A stretch of DNA of 64,000 nt from Marinomonas arctica (GCF_003259225.1 NZ_QHJF01000029.1:37056-101055), one strand, 5' to 3'; counted from the first letter of the stretch, positions 9,413-18,302 are shown. Numbers and translations: made by a program. Notes: generated by a model not told the origin, from the sequence alone.

Positions 9413-9874
9413 CTACCGTGGAGCTAATCTTGGATCGATAGAGAACGCGACTCGTTGAGCGATGGCTATAAATTCTCGGCATCGAGGGTGTTTAGGATTT
9501 AGTAACGCACAAAAGTCACCAGATATAACGCTGGGCACTAATAAAACAAGACTTTCAGCATTCTCAAGCCATTCCGCCCCCATGTCAGCTAACTCTTGCG
9601 GTGCGGGATAATCTCTCCAATTTTCAGGGAGATCACGCTCTTGAAACACCATAATCAGCTCTTCTGGAATATCGATAGATAACATCGCGTACTGATCTAA
9701 GGCTTTTGCATCAGTCAAATGTGCAATCGTTTCAAGTAGACAAACAGACTTTGATTCACCTAAATAAACACAATCCACACCTTTTGGATTCCAGCGACCA
9801 CCATAAGTTCTTGCACCATAACCATCAAACGCAGTATCAGCAAACTCCATTTTGCACAAACGATAGAGCATCAT
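9413..9874 (-). CDS. RES-domain toxin of a RES/Xre toxin-antitoxin pair
   Basis: 153 residues, one RES domain. Family members degrade or transfer from NAD+ and arrest growth. Seen: LYRL near the N-terminus, the GGRWNPKG motif with the conserved Arg, VYLGES, a LLETIAH helix with Glu, and the C-terminal VPSVIS...NPKHP region that carries the conserved Ser and Asn. Translation overlaps the antitoxin stop codon (TAATG), typical of these pairs. The first two codons are both ATG. Its position beside the lldD remnant suggests it came with, or marks, a recombination-prone site. Confidence 0.88.
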   Translation of the reverse strand: MMLYRLCKMEFADTAFDGYGARTYGGRWNPKGVDCVYLGESKSVCLLETIAHLTDAKALDQYAMLSIDIPEELIMVFQERDLPENWRDYPAPQELADMGAEWLENAESLVLLVPSVISGDFCALLNPKHPRCREFIAIAQRVAFSIDPRLAPR

Positions 9875-10320
9875 TAGATGACAACCCCATACTTAATTCG
9901 ACCTATAAGATCTATCACCGCTTCTTGTCCTAGAGGATATTTGGCGTAATCAGCAGGGCTTATGCCACCGAGGGCAATTGCTGGTGTATTTAGCCAATTT
10001 TCTGCCTTTTGTTTATCTTGATCAAACAAATTTAGTGCGGCATCAATGATTCGAGCGGCGTTATATACTTTTATCGCCGAAGCACCCGTCCATTTTGTAC
10101 GTGCTCTTGTGTGACGGCTTAACGTCCCTCGGTCAATTCCTGCCATTTTAATCACTGTGGCTTGCTTAATCTGAGCTTGTTTAACAATGCGTCCAATAAC
10201 AGCAAAGTCAAATCCTTCTGCCAATTGACTTGACGCACTCACTGGATCATTAGATAGCGCCAATGCAGATAAAAGCCCTACTTTTTCTTTCTTGCTGGGT
10301 TTAAACGCTCGAATTACCAT
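9874..10320 (-). CDS. Xre/MbcA/ParS-type antitoxin (DUF2384)
   Basis: About 148 residues; neutralises the RES toxin encoded immediately downstream. An HTH-like N-terminal part (KQATVIKMAGIDRGTLSRHT) is followed by the C-terminal toxin-binding region with the family pattern A...FDQDKQKAENWLNTPAIALGG and PLGQEAVIDLIGRI. The ATG at 10320 has a GGAGG box 6 bases upstream; an in-frame extension to 10380 would run into the promoter. A palindrome over the -10 suggests autoregulation. Confidence 0.88.
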   Translation of the reverse strand: MVIRAFKPSKKEKVGLLSALALSNDPVSASSQLAEGFDFAVIGRIVKQAQIKQATVIKMAGIDRGTLSRHTRARTKWTGASAIKVYNAARIIDAALNLFDQDKQKAENWLNTPAIALGGISPADYAKYPLGQEAVIDLIGRIKYGVVI

Positions 10321-10344
10321 ACTACCTCCAAATTCCGATGCCAC

Positions 10345-10382
10345 TGCAACATTTATTGTAGCACTCGCCTCAAAATGCACAA
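10345..10382 (-). promoter_or_regulatory. Promoter and likely autoregulatory operator of the RES/Xre pair
   Basis: Minus-strand -35 TTGTGC (10377-10382), 16-base spacer, -10 TACAAT (10355-10360). An imperfect inverted repeat TGCAACA/TGTAGCA (10345-10363) overlaps the -10, a common site for antitoxin autorepression. Reading of sites by eye only. Confidence 0.5.
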
Positions 10383-10821
10383 AACTATACTTTTCTCTGA
10401 TTATCCAATCTGATCAAATTGCAATTTTCCGCTCTGGGTAAAAAAACTCAAAATTCGTTTGGTGTGACTTTTCCATCAACAAAACGATAGAACTGAGATT
10501 GCTAATGCCCCCACCCCAAGGGCGAGGTATCGGTGCATCATTCAAACAATGCTAAATTTTGTTCATACGCCATTCCCTCAAAGCAGGGTACCGTAAAAAA
10601 TAGCGAGTGAAAGTTGGATACGTTTTGTAGGTCGCGGCTTCAGCCCGACAAGACGAAATTTGTCGTCACAAGCTTTTTTGTCGGCCTAAAGGCACGACCT
10701 ACAAGATCGACGAAAGTCGTTTAGTGACAACCTTCCGAGCGGGAATGACAAGGCTGAGTTTTAGTTATTTACGCCGCAAGCGACGAGGAATTAAACCCGA
10801 ATAAATTAATTTTAGCAAAAG
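10381..10821. repeat. 440-bp spacer with a REP-like inverted repeat
   Basis: No gene seen. 10625-10650 and 10679-10704 form long arms (22 of 26 positions complementary) headed by TTGTAGGTCG, separated by 28 bases. 10511-10535 carries a CCACCCCAA...GGTATCGGTG motif that recurs at 45027-45057, and a GCGGGAATGAC motif near 10730 recurs in the opposite sense near 45090. These are dispersed REP-type elements and could fold in RNA downstream of rhaUK, possibly acting as its 3' boundary. No clean T-tailed terminator is seen. Confidence 0.65.
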
Positions 10822-12531
10822 CTACAACTCTCCAACCAAGTCTCGCCACTGTTGACGATAAAGATTCAGCAATGGTTTTATCTGTGCGTCGCACCAAGCT
10901 AGACTGAGGCGGCCTTTTAACTTTAAGCTTTTGTTAGACAGCAAGGCCGCGCCGCCGGAGGTGCCGGTGACATCGCGAGAAGCGTAGATTTCGTTTTGGC
11001 TGCGCATACAAGCCAATAAGGTGAGGAAGTTAATGTTATTACTGAATGCGCCTTCGACGATTACGGTGTCACTGCTGTCCATCAGATCCAAACAATAATC
11101 TGTCATCAAGGCCACATACACATCCGCCAAAGCTGACTGCTGAGCGGGCATTAATTCCAAACCACGGTTAATAATACGCCCTTCGCAGCGGGCAAAGGGT
11201 CCGCCGCCTTTGGCAAAGGCAGGCATCGCTAAAATGCCGTGTTCGAGGATGAAGCTCACGTCACTCAAGGTGGCTTTGCTGTCGCTGCGCAGTTGCTCCC
11301 ATTCACGTCCGCCCATAAAGCGAATTGTCGGTGTGGCACGGCCAAGGGCGTCCACATTGGCGAGCATGTCTTTGTCTTCTTGCAATGAATCCAGTTTACC
11401 ATTGATGGTGGCAATGACAGTCCAAGTGCCGCTAGACACCACAGTGAGTTTTTCCATCGGCTGCCCGATATAAGGTACCAGCGAAGCGTTGGAATCGTGT
11501 ATGCCATTGAAAATAACGCAACTTGCTGGCAAACCAAGTTCATTCGCTAATTCGGGCAAGATGGTACCCAGCTTCGCGCCAGTTTCCATCACCTCAGGAA
11601 ATAATTCTGACCATTTTTGCTGTTCACACAAAGACGAAAATTGGCAGTTAGTCGGGTTCCAAAGATCGGTATGGCAACCTAACGAGGTCACTTCGGCGGC
11701 TTTGTTACCACTCAGTTTATAGCCCCAATATTGCGGATACAAAAGTAACGAGTCGACTCCTGAAAACTCACCTGAAAAGTGTTTTTGCTGCCAGAACAAT
11801 TGCGCACCCAAGTTCAAGCCTTGCGGCAATCGTGGGCTAAAAGACTCACTAAAATCTGGTCGTACTGCATCGTATTCGTCTTTACACTCTGATACGCCAT
11901 CGTATTCGTAATCCAAAATCGGCAAGGCAAGTTCGTCGCCCTTCATGCAGGCAATAGTCGCCCCATGTGTGGTAATCGCAATGCTGGCAATAAAATAGCG
12001 CTGGGCTAAATCGGCCAGCGTGTCTTTAATCCAGTGCCAAATAGAGTCCATAGCCACATGAGGATATGGCGGCGCATCCACGACACCATTAACACGTTTG
12101 GCGATATGCAATAAGGCACCGGTTTGCCCGTCCATCAGGCAAATTTTAATGTTAGTTTTACCAATGTCTAACACCGCTACCACACGCGTTTTATCAGGCT
12201 GCAACACATTAAAGCGAAACACCTCTTCCAAAGCATCGGCGACAGGTTCAAACGATGGCGTTTTGGTTTCCATGATGTCCGCCATATATTCCCACCAGCG
12301 CTGCATGACAGGATGAGCGGCTAAGGCTTTCGCATCCAGATCGTCTGCGTCAAAGGTGGCATACAGTCGGTTTGCGTTTGGATCACTCTCATTAGCATCC
12401 AAGTGAATATAATAATTGCGGATGCCATGTTGCTTAAGGTGCTCAGCAAGCTCTGGCCAGAGTTCATCATGACGCTTTTTATATTCGTCTTCACGACCTT
12501 TATATAGGTACATGACTGAGGCGTATCTCAT
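10822..12531 (-). CDS. rhaUK: Fused L-rhamnose mutarotase and FGGY rhamnulokinase-type kinase
   Basis: 569 residues in one uninterrupted frame. Residues 1-108 are a complete RhaM/RhaU mutarotase: KKRHDELWPEL with catalytic-type His21 and Tyr17, NYYIHLD, QRWWEYMADIM, and the closing LEEVF. It interconverts alpha and beta L-rhamnopyranose. From about 116 an FGGY kinase follows: phosphate-binding VLDIGKTN (Asp122), ITTHGA, GIHDSNAS with the likely base Asp, and VVSSGTW. It should phosphorylate L-rhamnulose. In Rhizobium these are two adjacent genes, rhaU and rhaK; here they are fused. The ATG overlaps the rhaQ stop by 4 bases (ATGA). Last gene of the leftward rha operon. Confidence 0.9.
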   Translation of the reverse strand: MRYASVMYLYKGREDEYKKRHDELWPELAEHLKQHGIRNYYIHLDANESDPNANRLYATFDADDLDAKALAAHPVMQRWWEYMADIMETKTPSFEPVADALEEVFRFNVLQPDKTRVVAVLDIGKTNIKICLMDGQTGALLHIAKRVNGVVDAPPYPHVAMDSIWHWIKDTLADLAQRYFIASIAITTHGATIACMKGDELALPILDYEYDGVSECKDEYDAVRPDFSESFSPRLPQGLNLGAQLFWQQKHFSGEFSGVDSLLLYPQYWGYKLSGNKAAEVTSLGCHTDLWNPTNCQFSSLCEQQKWSELFPEVMETGAKLGTILPELANELGLPASCVIFNGIHDSNASLVPYIGQPMEKLTVVSSGTWTVIATINGKLDSLQEDKDMLANVDALGRATPTIRFMGGREWEQLRSDSKATLSDVSFILEHGILAMPAFAKGGGPFARCEGRIINRGLELMPAQQSALADVYVALMTDYCLDLMDSSDTVIVEGAFSNNINFLTLLACMRSQNEIYASRDVTGTSGGAALLSNKSLKLKGRLSLAWCDAQIKPLLNLYRQQWRDLVGEL

Positions 12532-13541
12532 AGCGCTTTTGCCTTGTTGCTTTTATTTTTATAGAAAGTGATCAGCACGGGTACACTCACGACCGTGATT
12601 AACATCACACCAACGATAATCGTCATAACGATGCCAGGAATATTCAGTAAGCCCATACCAAAGGTCACCAAGCCCATTAGAATCACCGCCAACACCACAC
12701 CACCAATGGTGCCGCTGCCACCAAGAATACTCACGCCACCTAACACCACCATGGTGATGATACTTAGCTCCCAACCCGTAGCAATACTTGGACGAGTGCT
12801 GCCCAAACGTGACGTAAGCAACACTGAGGCAATACCAGACATCACGCCAACTAGGGTAAACAAAATCAAACGATGTTTGTTAACTTTAATACCTGAGTAA
12901 TAAGACGCTGTGGGGTTATTGCCTATCGCATAGGTATAACGACCAAATTTAGTGCGATGCAATAGCCAATAAAACACCAAGGCAAAAAAGACAAACAACA
13001 CCAACTCAAACGAAAACACCCAATAAACGTAGCCCTGACCGAAAAACTCAAAACCAGCGGGATAATCACGCACCACCTGATCGCCCAATAAGACATAGCT
13101 GATACCGCGAAATAAACTCATGGTACCGATTGTCACCACAATAGAGGGAATTTTAAACCCTGTTACCAAAGCACCATTAAACAAACCACAGCCTGCACCA
13201 ACCAAAACACCAACGCACGCCACCATATACACGGGTGCGCCCATTTGCGCCACTAGCCCCATCAACGTACTGGAAAGCGAAATTATCGCCGCCACAGAAA
13301 TATCAATTTCTTTGGCGATAATCAGCATCGCCATCGGCAAAGCAATAAGAGCCTTTTCGGTAAAGTTAAAAGTCGCATCCGATAAATTCCAAGGGTCTAA
13401 AAAATAAGGTGATAAATAGGAATTCATTACACACACTAAAACAATGATCAATATTAGTAAGCTTTCCCACCGGAAAAACACTGGTAGTTTACTGGTTGAC
13501 AACGCATCTGGTGTGGCTGATTTTTTTATTATTGTGTCCAT
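12528..13541 (-). CDS. rhaQ: Rhamnose ABC transporter permease RhaQ
   Basis: About 337 residues with 8-10 hydrophobic helices and the CUT2/RbsC-type GLFNGALVTGFKIPSIVVTIG and GGVSILGGSGTIGG segments. One of two membrane subunits of the rhamnose importer, each with 8-10 helices. The ATG at 13541 follows an AGAGG box; the upstream in-frame extension overlaps rhaP. Named from the conserved order rhaR-S-T-P-Q-U-K known in Rhizobium; the P and Q labels are positional. Confidence 0.88.
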   Translation of the reverse strand: MDTIIKKSATPDALSTSKLPVFFRWESLLILIIVLVCVMNSYLSPYFLDPWNLSDATFNFTEKALIALPMAMLIIAKEIDISVAAIISLSSTLMGLVAQMGAPVYMVACVGVLVGAGCGLFNGALVTGFKIPSIVVTIGTMSLFRGISYVLLGDQVVRDYPAGFEFFGQGYVYWVFSFELVLFVFFALVFYWLLHRTKFGRYTYAIGNNPTASYYSGIKVNKHRLILFTLVGVMSGIASVLLTSRLGSTRPSIATGWELSIITMVVLGGVSILGGSGTIGGVVLAVILMGLVTFGMGLLNIPGIVMTIIVGVMLITVVSVPVLITFYKNKSNKAKAL

Positions 13542-13557
13542 AAAAAGCCTCTTTCTC

Positions 13558-14565
13558 TTAATGTGATTGCGACGGAGCGGAGCCAACAGATGCCTCTGGC
13601 TTGCGAAGAATAATGCGTGCTTTGTCTTTGTCGGACGAGGCGTTCGCCACCACAGCGATAATAATCACCAGTCCAGAGATAGCCATTTGCCAAAAAGGCG
13701 ATACGCCAATAATGGGCAAAGCGTTATTCACCACGCCAATAAACAAGGCGCCAATCACACAACCCACCACGGTTCCCAAACCACCAACGATACTAACACC
13801 GCCAATCACACACGCCGCGATCACTTGTAGCTCAAAGCCATTGGCGACATCCACGTAAGCCACAGCAAAACGCGACACCCACAAATAACCGCACAACCCT
13901 GCCAATGTGCCTGATACCAAAAAAGCATAAAACTGCACCTTGCCAACATTCACACCAGAATAAAAAGCTGCCATCGGATTGCCGCCTGCGGAATAAAAAT
14001 TGCGCCCCCATACACTGAATTTCATCGTCCAAAAGGCCAAAAGAATGGTGATAATCGCCATCCAAGCTAATACCGGAATAGACAGAATTTCATATCGCGG
14101 CAAGCCAATGAAGGCCTCACTCATTTGGTGAGAATTCACCCATGCGCCGTCTGACAACAAAAAGGTCGCACCGCGATAAATACTCATAGTGCCCAGGGTA
14201 ATTACAATAGAAGGCACTTTTAATAACCAAACAAACAAGCCATTAATCGCCCCTAAAAACGCCCCAATCCCCAACGCGAGTAACATCAAAACAAACATAT
14301 TCAAGGTCGGAAAATATTGATTCACCATGGCAACGACCATGCCGGTAAAAGCCACATTGGCCGCCACAGAAAGATCAATACAACGGGTTAAAATCACCAA
14401 CATCTGCCCCAATGCCAACATGATCAAGATCGACGTATCGTTAAAAATACTGATGCTGTTAGACACACTAATGAAATCTGGACTGATCGTGCCCACCGCC
14501 AAAAACATCGCCAGCACAATCATGCTCAAAATGCCTTCGCGAGAATAAATAAAGCGTCTCAACAT
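13558..14565 (-). CDS. rhaP: Rhamnose ABC transporter permease RhaP
   Basis: 335 residues, CUT2/RbsC-type permease with GAINGLFVWLLKVPSIVITLGT and GGVSIVGGLGTVVG segments and a hydrophilic Ser/Lys-rich tail. Paralogous to the next gene; the two likely form a heterodimeric channel. Its ATG overlaps the rhaT stop by 7 bases, and a GGAGG box lies inside the end of rhaT, so translation is coupled. Confidence 0.88.
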   Translation of the reverse strand: MLRRFIYSREGILSMIVLAMFLAVGTISPDFISVSNSISIFNDTSILIMLALGQMLVILTRCIDLSVAANVAFTGMVVAMVNQYFPTLNMFVLMLLALGIGAFLGAINGLFVWLLKVPSIVITLGTMSIYRGATFLLSDGAWVNSHQMSEAFIGLPRYEILSIPVLAWMAIITILLAFWTMKFSVWGRNFYSAGGNPMAAFYSGVNVGKVQFYAFLVSGTLAGLCGYLWVSRFAVAYVDVANGFELQVIAACVIGGVSIVGGLGTVVGCVIGALFIGVVNNALPIIGVSPFWQMAISGLVIIIAVVANASSDKDKARIILRKPEASVGSAPSQSH

Positions 14566-16073
14566 GTCACATGTCCTCCGGTCGCCAGAGAAACCACTTT
14601 TTCAGGTGTCGCATCAGCCCGTGACAACTCACTGACAATCAAGCCTTCGTTCATCACTAAGATTCGATCAGACATTCCCATAATTTCAGGCAATTCCGAT
14701 GACACCATGATGACAGCCAAACCAGAATCCACCAATTCAGACATAAACTCATGTACTGCGGCTTTTGATCCAATATCAATGCCCTTTGTTGGCTCGTCCA
14801 AGATAATGACTTTGGGGTTGGTCGCGAGCCATTTAGCAATCACCACTTTTTGCTGATTGCCACCGGATAGATTCATGACTTTTTCTTCCCAGCAAGAGGC
14901 TTTCACTTGTAAACGCTCACAATATTGGCGCGCTAGGGACATCTCACTTTCTTGATCCAGATTACCGTGTTTTGCTAAACGGTCCATTTGCGGCAAACTG
15001 ATGTTTTGATAAATGGGCAACTCCAACACAATCCCTTGCTTCTGACGTTCCTCCGGTACATAGACAATGCCGTTCTCTATCGCGTCTTTTGGTGAGTGAA
15101 TGATCACCTCTTTGCCATTCATTTTTACCGTGCCAGTCACGTGGTCCGTGGTGCCAAACAAAGCCTGCATCACCTCCGTTCTGCCTGAACCCACCAGACC
15201 ATAAACGCCAAGGATCTCACCTTTTTTCAAACTAAAACTGATGTTAGCGAACTCCGTTGTGTGACATAGGTTACTGACTTCTAATAATGTCTCACCAATT
15301 TCCACGTCTTTTTTGGGATACGTGGCGGCTATGCTTCGCGCCACCATCATTTCCACCAGCTGACCTTCATTAGTGTCTTTGATAAAGCCTTCCCCCACAT
15401 AACAACCATCACGGAATACGGTGTAACGATCCGCCAAGGCAAAAATTTCATCGAACTTATGGGTAATAAAGAGAATCGCTTTGCCTTGTTGCTTGAGTGT
15501 ATTAACGAGTTCGTAGAGTTCATGAATTTCATGGTGAGACAGAGCGGCTGTAGGCTCGTCTAAAATCACCACTTTCGCGTCAACGGACAAAGCTCGCGCA
15601 ATGCCAACCATGTGTTTTTGACCGATACTTAATTCACGTAAAATTTGATTAGGGTCCATGTGCGCGTTAATGGATGACAAAATGTCTTGAGAACGCGTCA
15701 CCATAGCCGACCAATCTATAGAAAAATACTTGGTCATCGGGCCCTTTTTCATTGGATAGTTGCCCAAAAAAATATTTTCCGCCACCGTCAGATCATCAAA
15801 TAACACGGTTTCCTGATGAATCGCAGTGATACCTAAGGCATGGGAATCATGAGGCGAATGAAACTGCACAGGTTTGCCGTTAAAAATAATGTCTCCACCA
15901 TCCGGTTGATAAATGCCAGTCATGGTTTTAACTAGAGTAGATTTGCCTGCGCCATTTTCACCAAGTAACGCCGTCACTTGGCCCGGATATAGATGCAAAT
16001 CGACACCGTCCAGCGCTTTGACACCGGGAAATACCTTGCTTACCTTTTTTAAACTGAAAATTGCCTTGTTCAT
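14559..16073 (-). CDS. rhaT: Rhamnose ABC transporter ATPase RhaT (two ABC domains)
   Basis: 504 residues, tandem ABC domains as in RbsA/MglA. Domain 1: Walker A GENGAGKST (about 37-45), signature LSIGQKH, Walker B VVILDEPTAAL. Domain 2: degenerate Walker A GLVGSGRTEV, signature LSGGNQQKVVIAKW, Walker B VIILDEPTKGIDIG. The asymmetric pattern is usual for CUT2 ATPases. The name follows Rhizobium usage; it is not the E. coli RhaT proton symporter. A hairpin-rich repeat lies between this gene and rhaS. Confidence 0.9.
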   Translation of the reverse strand: MNKAIFSLKKVSKVFPGVKALDGVDLHLYPGQVTALLGENGAGKSTLVKTMTGIYQPDGGDIIFNGKPVQFHSPHDSHALGITAIHQETVLFDDLTVAENIFLGNYPMKKGPMTKYFSIDWSAMVTRSQDILSSINAHMDPNQILRELSIGQKHMVGIARALSVDAKVVILDEPTAALSHHEIHELYELVNTLKQQGKAILFITHKFDEIFALADRYTVFRDGCYVGEGFIKDTNEGQLVEMMVARSIAATYPKKDVEIGETLLEVSNLCHTTEFANISFSLKKGEILGVYGLVGSGRTEVMQALFGTTDHVTGTVKMNGKEVIIHSPKDAIENGIVYVPEERQKQGIVLELPIYQNISLPQMDRLAKHGNLDQESEMSLARQYCERLQVKASCWEEKVMNLSGGNQQKVVIAKWLATNPKVIILDEPTKGIDIGSKAAVHEFMSELVDSGLAVIMVSSELPEIMGMSDRILVMNEGLIVSELSRADATPEKVVSLATGGHVTC

Positions 16074-16137
16074 AACGGTAGCTCTTATTGTTATTGATTC
16101 ATTATGAAATTATTGAGCGAGCAAAACCCCACCCTAG

Positions 16138-16206
16138 CCCTCCCCTTCAAAAGATACAAGGGGAGGGAATATAAGCTCTTAACTCCTCCCCCAGCGAAGG
16201 GGGAGG
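16138..16206. repeat. Two-hairpin dispersed repeat inside the rha operon
   Basis: In the 154-base gap between rhaS and rhaT: a perfect 10-base stem CCCTCCCCTT/AAGGGGAGGG (16138-16147 with 16158-16167) and a perfect 8-base stem CCTCCCCC/GGGGGAGG (16185-16192 with 16199-16206). Outer CCCTAGCCC and GAGAGGGTT segments could pair further. No T-run follows. It resembles dispersed GC-rich intergenic repeats; in an operon it could stabilise the upstream rhaS message relative to rhaT, as REP elements do after malE. Confidence 0.65.
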
Positions 16207-16227
16207 TTGGGAGAGGGTTAATAGCAA

Positions 16228-17223
16228 CTAAAAAATGGAAGAGAATTCGTCGACGTTGGACTCATCATAAACAAACGGCTTCGCCATCGCGCCGTCACCA
16301 TTTTCGTCAACTTGCAATGTTCCCATACGGCCCATTGGAATCTCGGTTTTCGTGCCTTTGCCTTTAACAAGGTTATAAGCCAGCATGGTCGCTGAGTAAC
16401 CAAGGTCTATTGGGTTCCAGATAGCAAAGCTATGAATCGCACCGCTGTGCACATGACCCGCTAATTCAGAAGGAAGACCCAAACCGGTCACATAAACTTT
16501 GCCCGTTAAGCCCAAATCACTTACGGCTTGTGCAGCCGCCAAAATACCAACCGTGGTAGGTGCCACGATCACATCTAGATCAGGATGATTTTTGATCAAA
16601 GCGGTCGCTTCACGGAAGCTCTTATCCGCAAGGTCATCACCATAGACAGTATCGACAAGTTTTAGATTAGGGAATTGGCTAAGGGAGTTTTTCATCTCAC
16701 CAATCCAAATATTTTGGTTGGTCGAGGTTGGTGTTGCGCTCAGGATGGCAAACGTACCGGAGGTTTTACCTTTGGCTTTAATCGCATCCGCAGCGAGCTG
16801 TACGTTCATTTCGCCAATCAGGCTATTACTAGAAGGGTTTAAGTGGATTTGGCGGCCTTCTTTGCCAACACCAGAGTCCCAAGAAATCACTTTAATGCCG
16901 CGCTGTTGCGCTTTTTTTAAAGCAGGAACCAAGGCATCTGCATCATTGGCCGATACGGCAATCGCATCGACACGCTGCGCGATCAGTGAATTGATGATTT
17001 CAATCTGACCTTCCGCAGTGGTTGACGTAGGACCTGTGTAAATAATCTCTACGTCACCGAGCTCTTTTTTGGCTTCTTCTGCACCACGATACGCCGCTTC
17101 AAAAAAACCAATGCCCAAAGCCTTCACCAATAACGCGACTCGAACCTGCTCCGCGGCATAGGCACCAGAAGCAAACAAAGTAGCAGACGCCAACACACAA
17201 GCTGTGATGAGTTTATTTTTCAT
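16228..17223 (-). CDS. rhaS: Periplasmic rhamnose-binding protein RhaS
   Basis: About 331 residues. Signal peptide MKNKLITACVLASATLFASG (cleavage near AYA-AEQ), then a family 4 periplasmic sugar-binding fold (VRVALLVKALGIGFFEAAYR, ISVSANDADALVPALKKA, GTFAILSATPTSTNQN). Binds L-rhamnose for the RhaPQT importer. The ATG at 17223 has a TTGGAGA box; the track extension upstream has none. First structural gene after rhaR, 62 bases from it. The name follows Rhizobium and is unrelated to the E. coli activator RhaS. Confidence 0.9.
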   Translation of the reverse strand: MKNKLITACVLASATLFASGAYAAEQVRVALLVKALGIGFFEAAYRGAEEAKKELGDVEIIYTGPTSTTAEGQIEIINSLIAQRVDAIAVSANDADALVPALKKAQQRGIKVISWDSGVGKEGRQIHLNPSSNSLIGEMNVQLAADAIKAKGKTSGTFAILSATPTSTNQNIWIGEMKNSLSQFPNLKLVDTVYGDDLADKSFREATALIKNHPDLDVIVAPTTVGILAAAQAVSDLGLTGKVYVTGLGLPSELAGHVHSGAIHSFAIWNPIDLGYSATMLAYNLVKGKGTKTEIPMGRMGTLQVDENGDGAMAKPFVYDESNVDEFSSIF

Positions 17224-17285
17224 AATTATCTCCAAGAGCGCGCTCATCATCACACAACGAGATGTTGTCTTATCCGAGACGCGGT

Positions 17286-18068
17286 TTATTGTTTTTGTTT
17301 TTCCACTATGATCAAACGACACCCTGCCGACTTAATCACTTCTTTACTCTTGTTATCTATTCCATCGTCCGTAATGACGATGTCTATCTGTGACAAAGGA
17401 CAAATGATCATACTTGATCGGTTTTGAAACTTTGTACTATCAACCAAAAGCACCCGCTGATCGGCTCGATTTATCAGTTTCATTACCGCTTGTACAATCT
17501 GTGGATCTGTCTCCATCACACCGTGAGAATTCACCCCGTATGCACCAATAAAAAGAATGTCAGCGTAAGTGTGATTAGCAATATCATTCGGGAACGGACT
17601 CAATATAATGTTCTGCTCCCGATGAATTTTGCCGCTCGGCACGGTCACACTGCACTTGCTCTTTTTGATCAATTGATCGGCAATAGAGAAGGAGTTAGTC
17701 AGGACTTGTAGCTTTAAGCTACGCATGTACTCAGACATAGCCGATGTGGTTGTGCCACCGCTGATCATGATCGACATATTGTCTGACAATAAATCCACTG
17801 CGGCTTTCGCTATACCCCGCTTTACATCCGTATTAATCGTCTGATTGACGGAGTAAGGTCGCCCCAACAAACTGGCATCAGACGGTGGATTGATGGCTTC
17901 CGCCCCACCCCGTACACGACGCAGTTTTCCCTCTTTGTCCAAAAAACCAATGTCTCTTCGTATTGTGGCTTCAGACGCACCTAATACATCTACTAAATGC
18001 GCTACCGTGACAATAGGTCGAGTCTCGACTTCTGATAGGATCACTCTGTGCCTTTCAATTTCGTGCAT
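17286..18068 (-). CDS. rhaR: DeoR-family regulator RhaR of the rhamnose locus
   Basis: 260 residues. N-terminal DeoR HTH (VTVAHLVDVLGASEATIRRD, then LRRVRGGAEA) and a C-terminal sugar-phosphate sensor with the family segments ISGGTTTSAM, DILFIGAYGV and VLLVDSTKF. DeoR regulators usually repress and are released by a phosphorylated intermediate. First gene of the leftward rhaR-S-T-P-Q-UK operon and divergent from rhaD-rhaI; a GAGG box precedes the ATG. Likely operators lie in the divergent spacer. Confidence 0.9.
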   Translation of the reverse strand: MHEIERHRVILSEVETRPIVTVAHLVDVLGASEATIRRDIGFLDKEGKLRRVRGGAEAINPPSDASLLGRPYSVNQTINTDVKRGIAKAAVDLLSDNMSIMISGGTTTSAMSEYMRSLKLQVLTNSFSIADQLIKKSKCSVTVPSGKIHREQNIILSPFPNDIANHTYADILFIGAYGVNSHGVMETDPQIVQAVMKLINRADQRVLLVDSTKFQNRSSMIICPLSQIDIVITDDGIDNKSKEVIKSAGCRLIIVEKQKQ

Positions 18069-18086
18069 CGATCATCCTCGATATTC

Positions 18087-18185
18087 AATATAATTAATTT
18101 TCAATCATTATCAAGCACTATTAATCATATATTATCAAAAAAGATAAAAAATGCTTGAAAATGATTGTTTTTGTTTTAGTATGAA
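18087..18185. promoter_or_regulatory. Divergent rhaR/rhaD promoter region with paired RhaR operators
   Basis: Two 16-base sites face each other: 18102-18117 (CAATCATTATCAAGCA) and 18152-18167 (TGCTTGAAAATGATTG), complementary at 15 of 16 positions and 50 bases apart centre to centre, about five helical turns. The left one covers the rhaR -35 (TTGATA 18109-18114, 16-base spacer, -10 TATATT 18087-18092, minus strand). The right one covers a -35-like TTGAAA (18155-18160) for rhaD with a weaker TATGAA at 18180-18185 (19-base spacer). The layout suits DNA looping or co-repression by RhaR. Confidence 0.65.
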
Positions 18186-18302
18186 GGTTATCGATCATTC
18201 TAACCCGCTGGTTGTGCATAACAAAAATAAATTTAAGTCTTTATTAAATAGCCATGAAACAAAGTTTTACGCTATTAAATAGGCAATACTTGAGGTTAAA
18301 CG

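Noticed and set aside
12568..14548. Plus-strand frames opposite rhaQ and rhaP, up to 110 codons
   Set aside because: Complement of permease genes; Thr/Pro-rich products are typical of shadows of hydrophobic helices.
14559..17223. Assignment of rhaT and rhaS to the E. coli proteins of the same name
   Set aside because: E. coli RhaT is a proton symporter and RhaS an AraC activator; these are an ABC ATPase and a periplasmic binding protein, as in the Rhizobium nomenclature.
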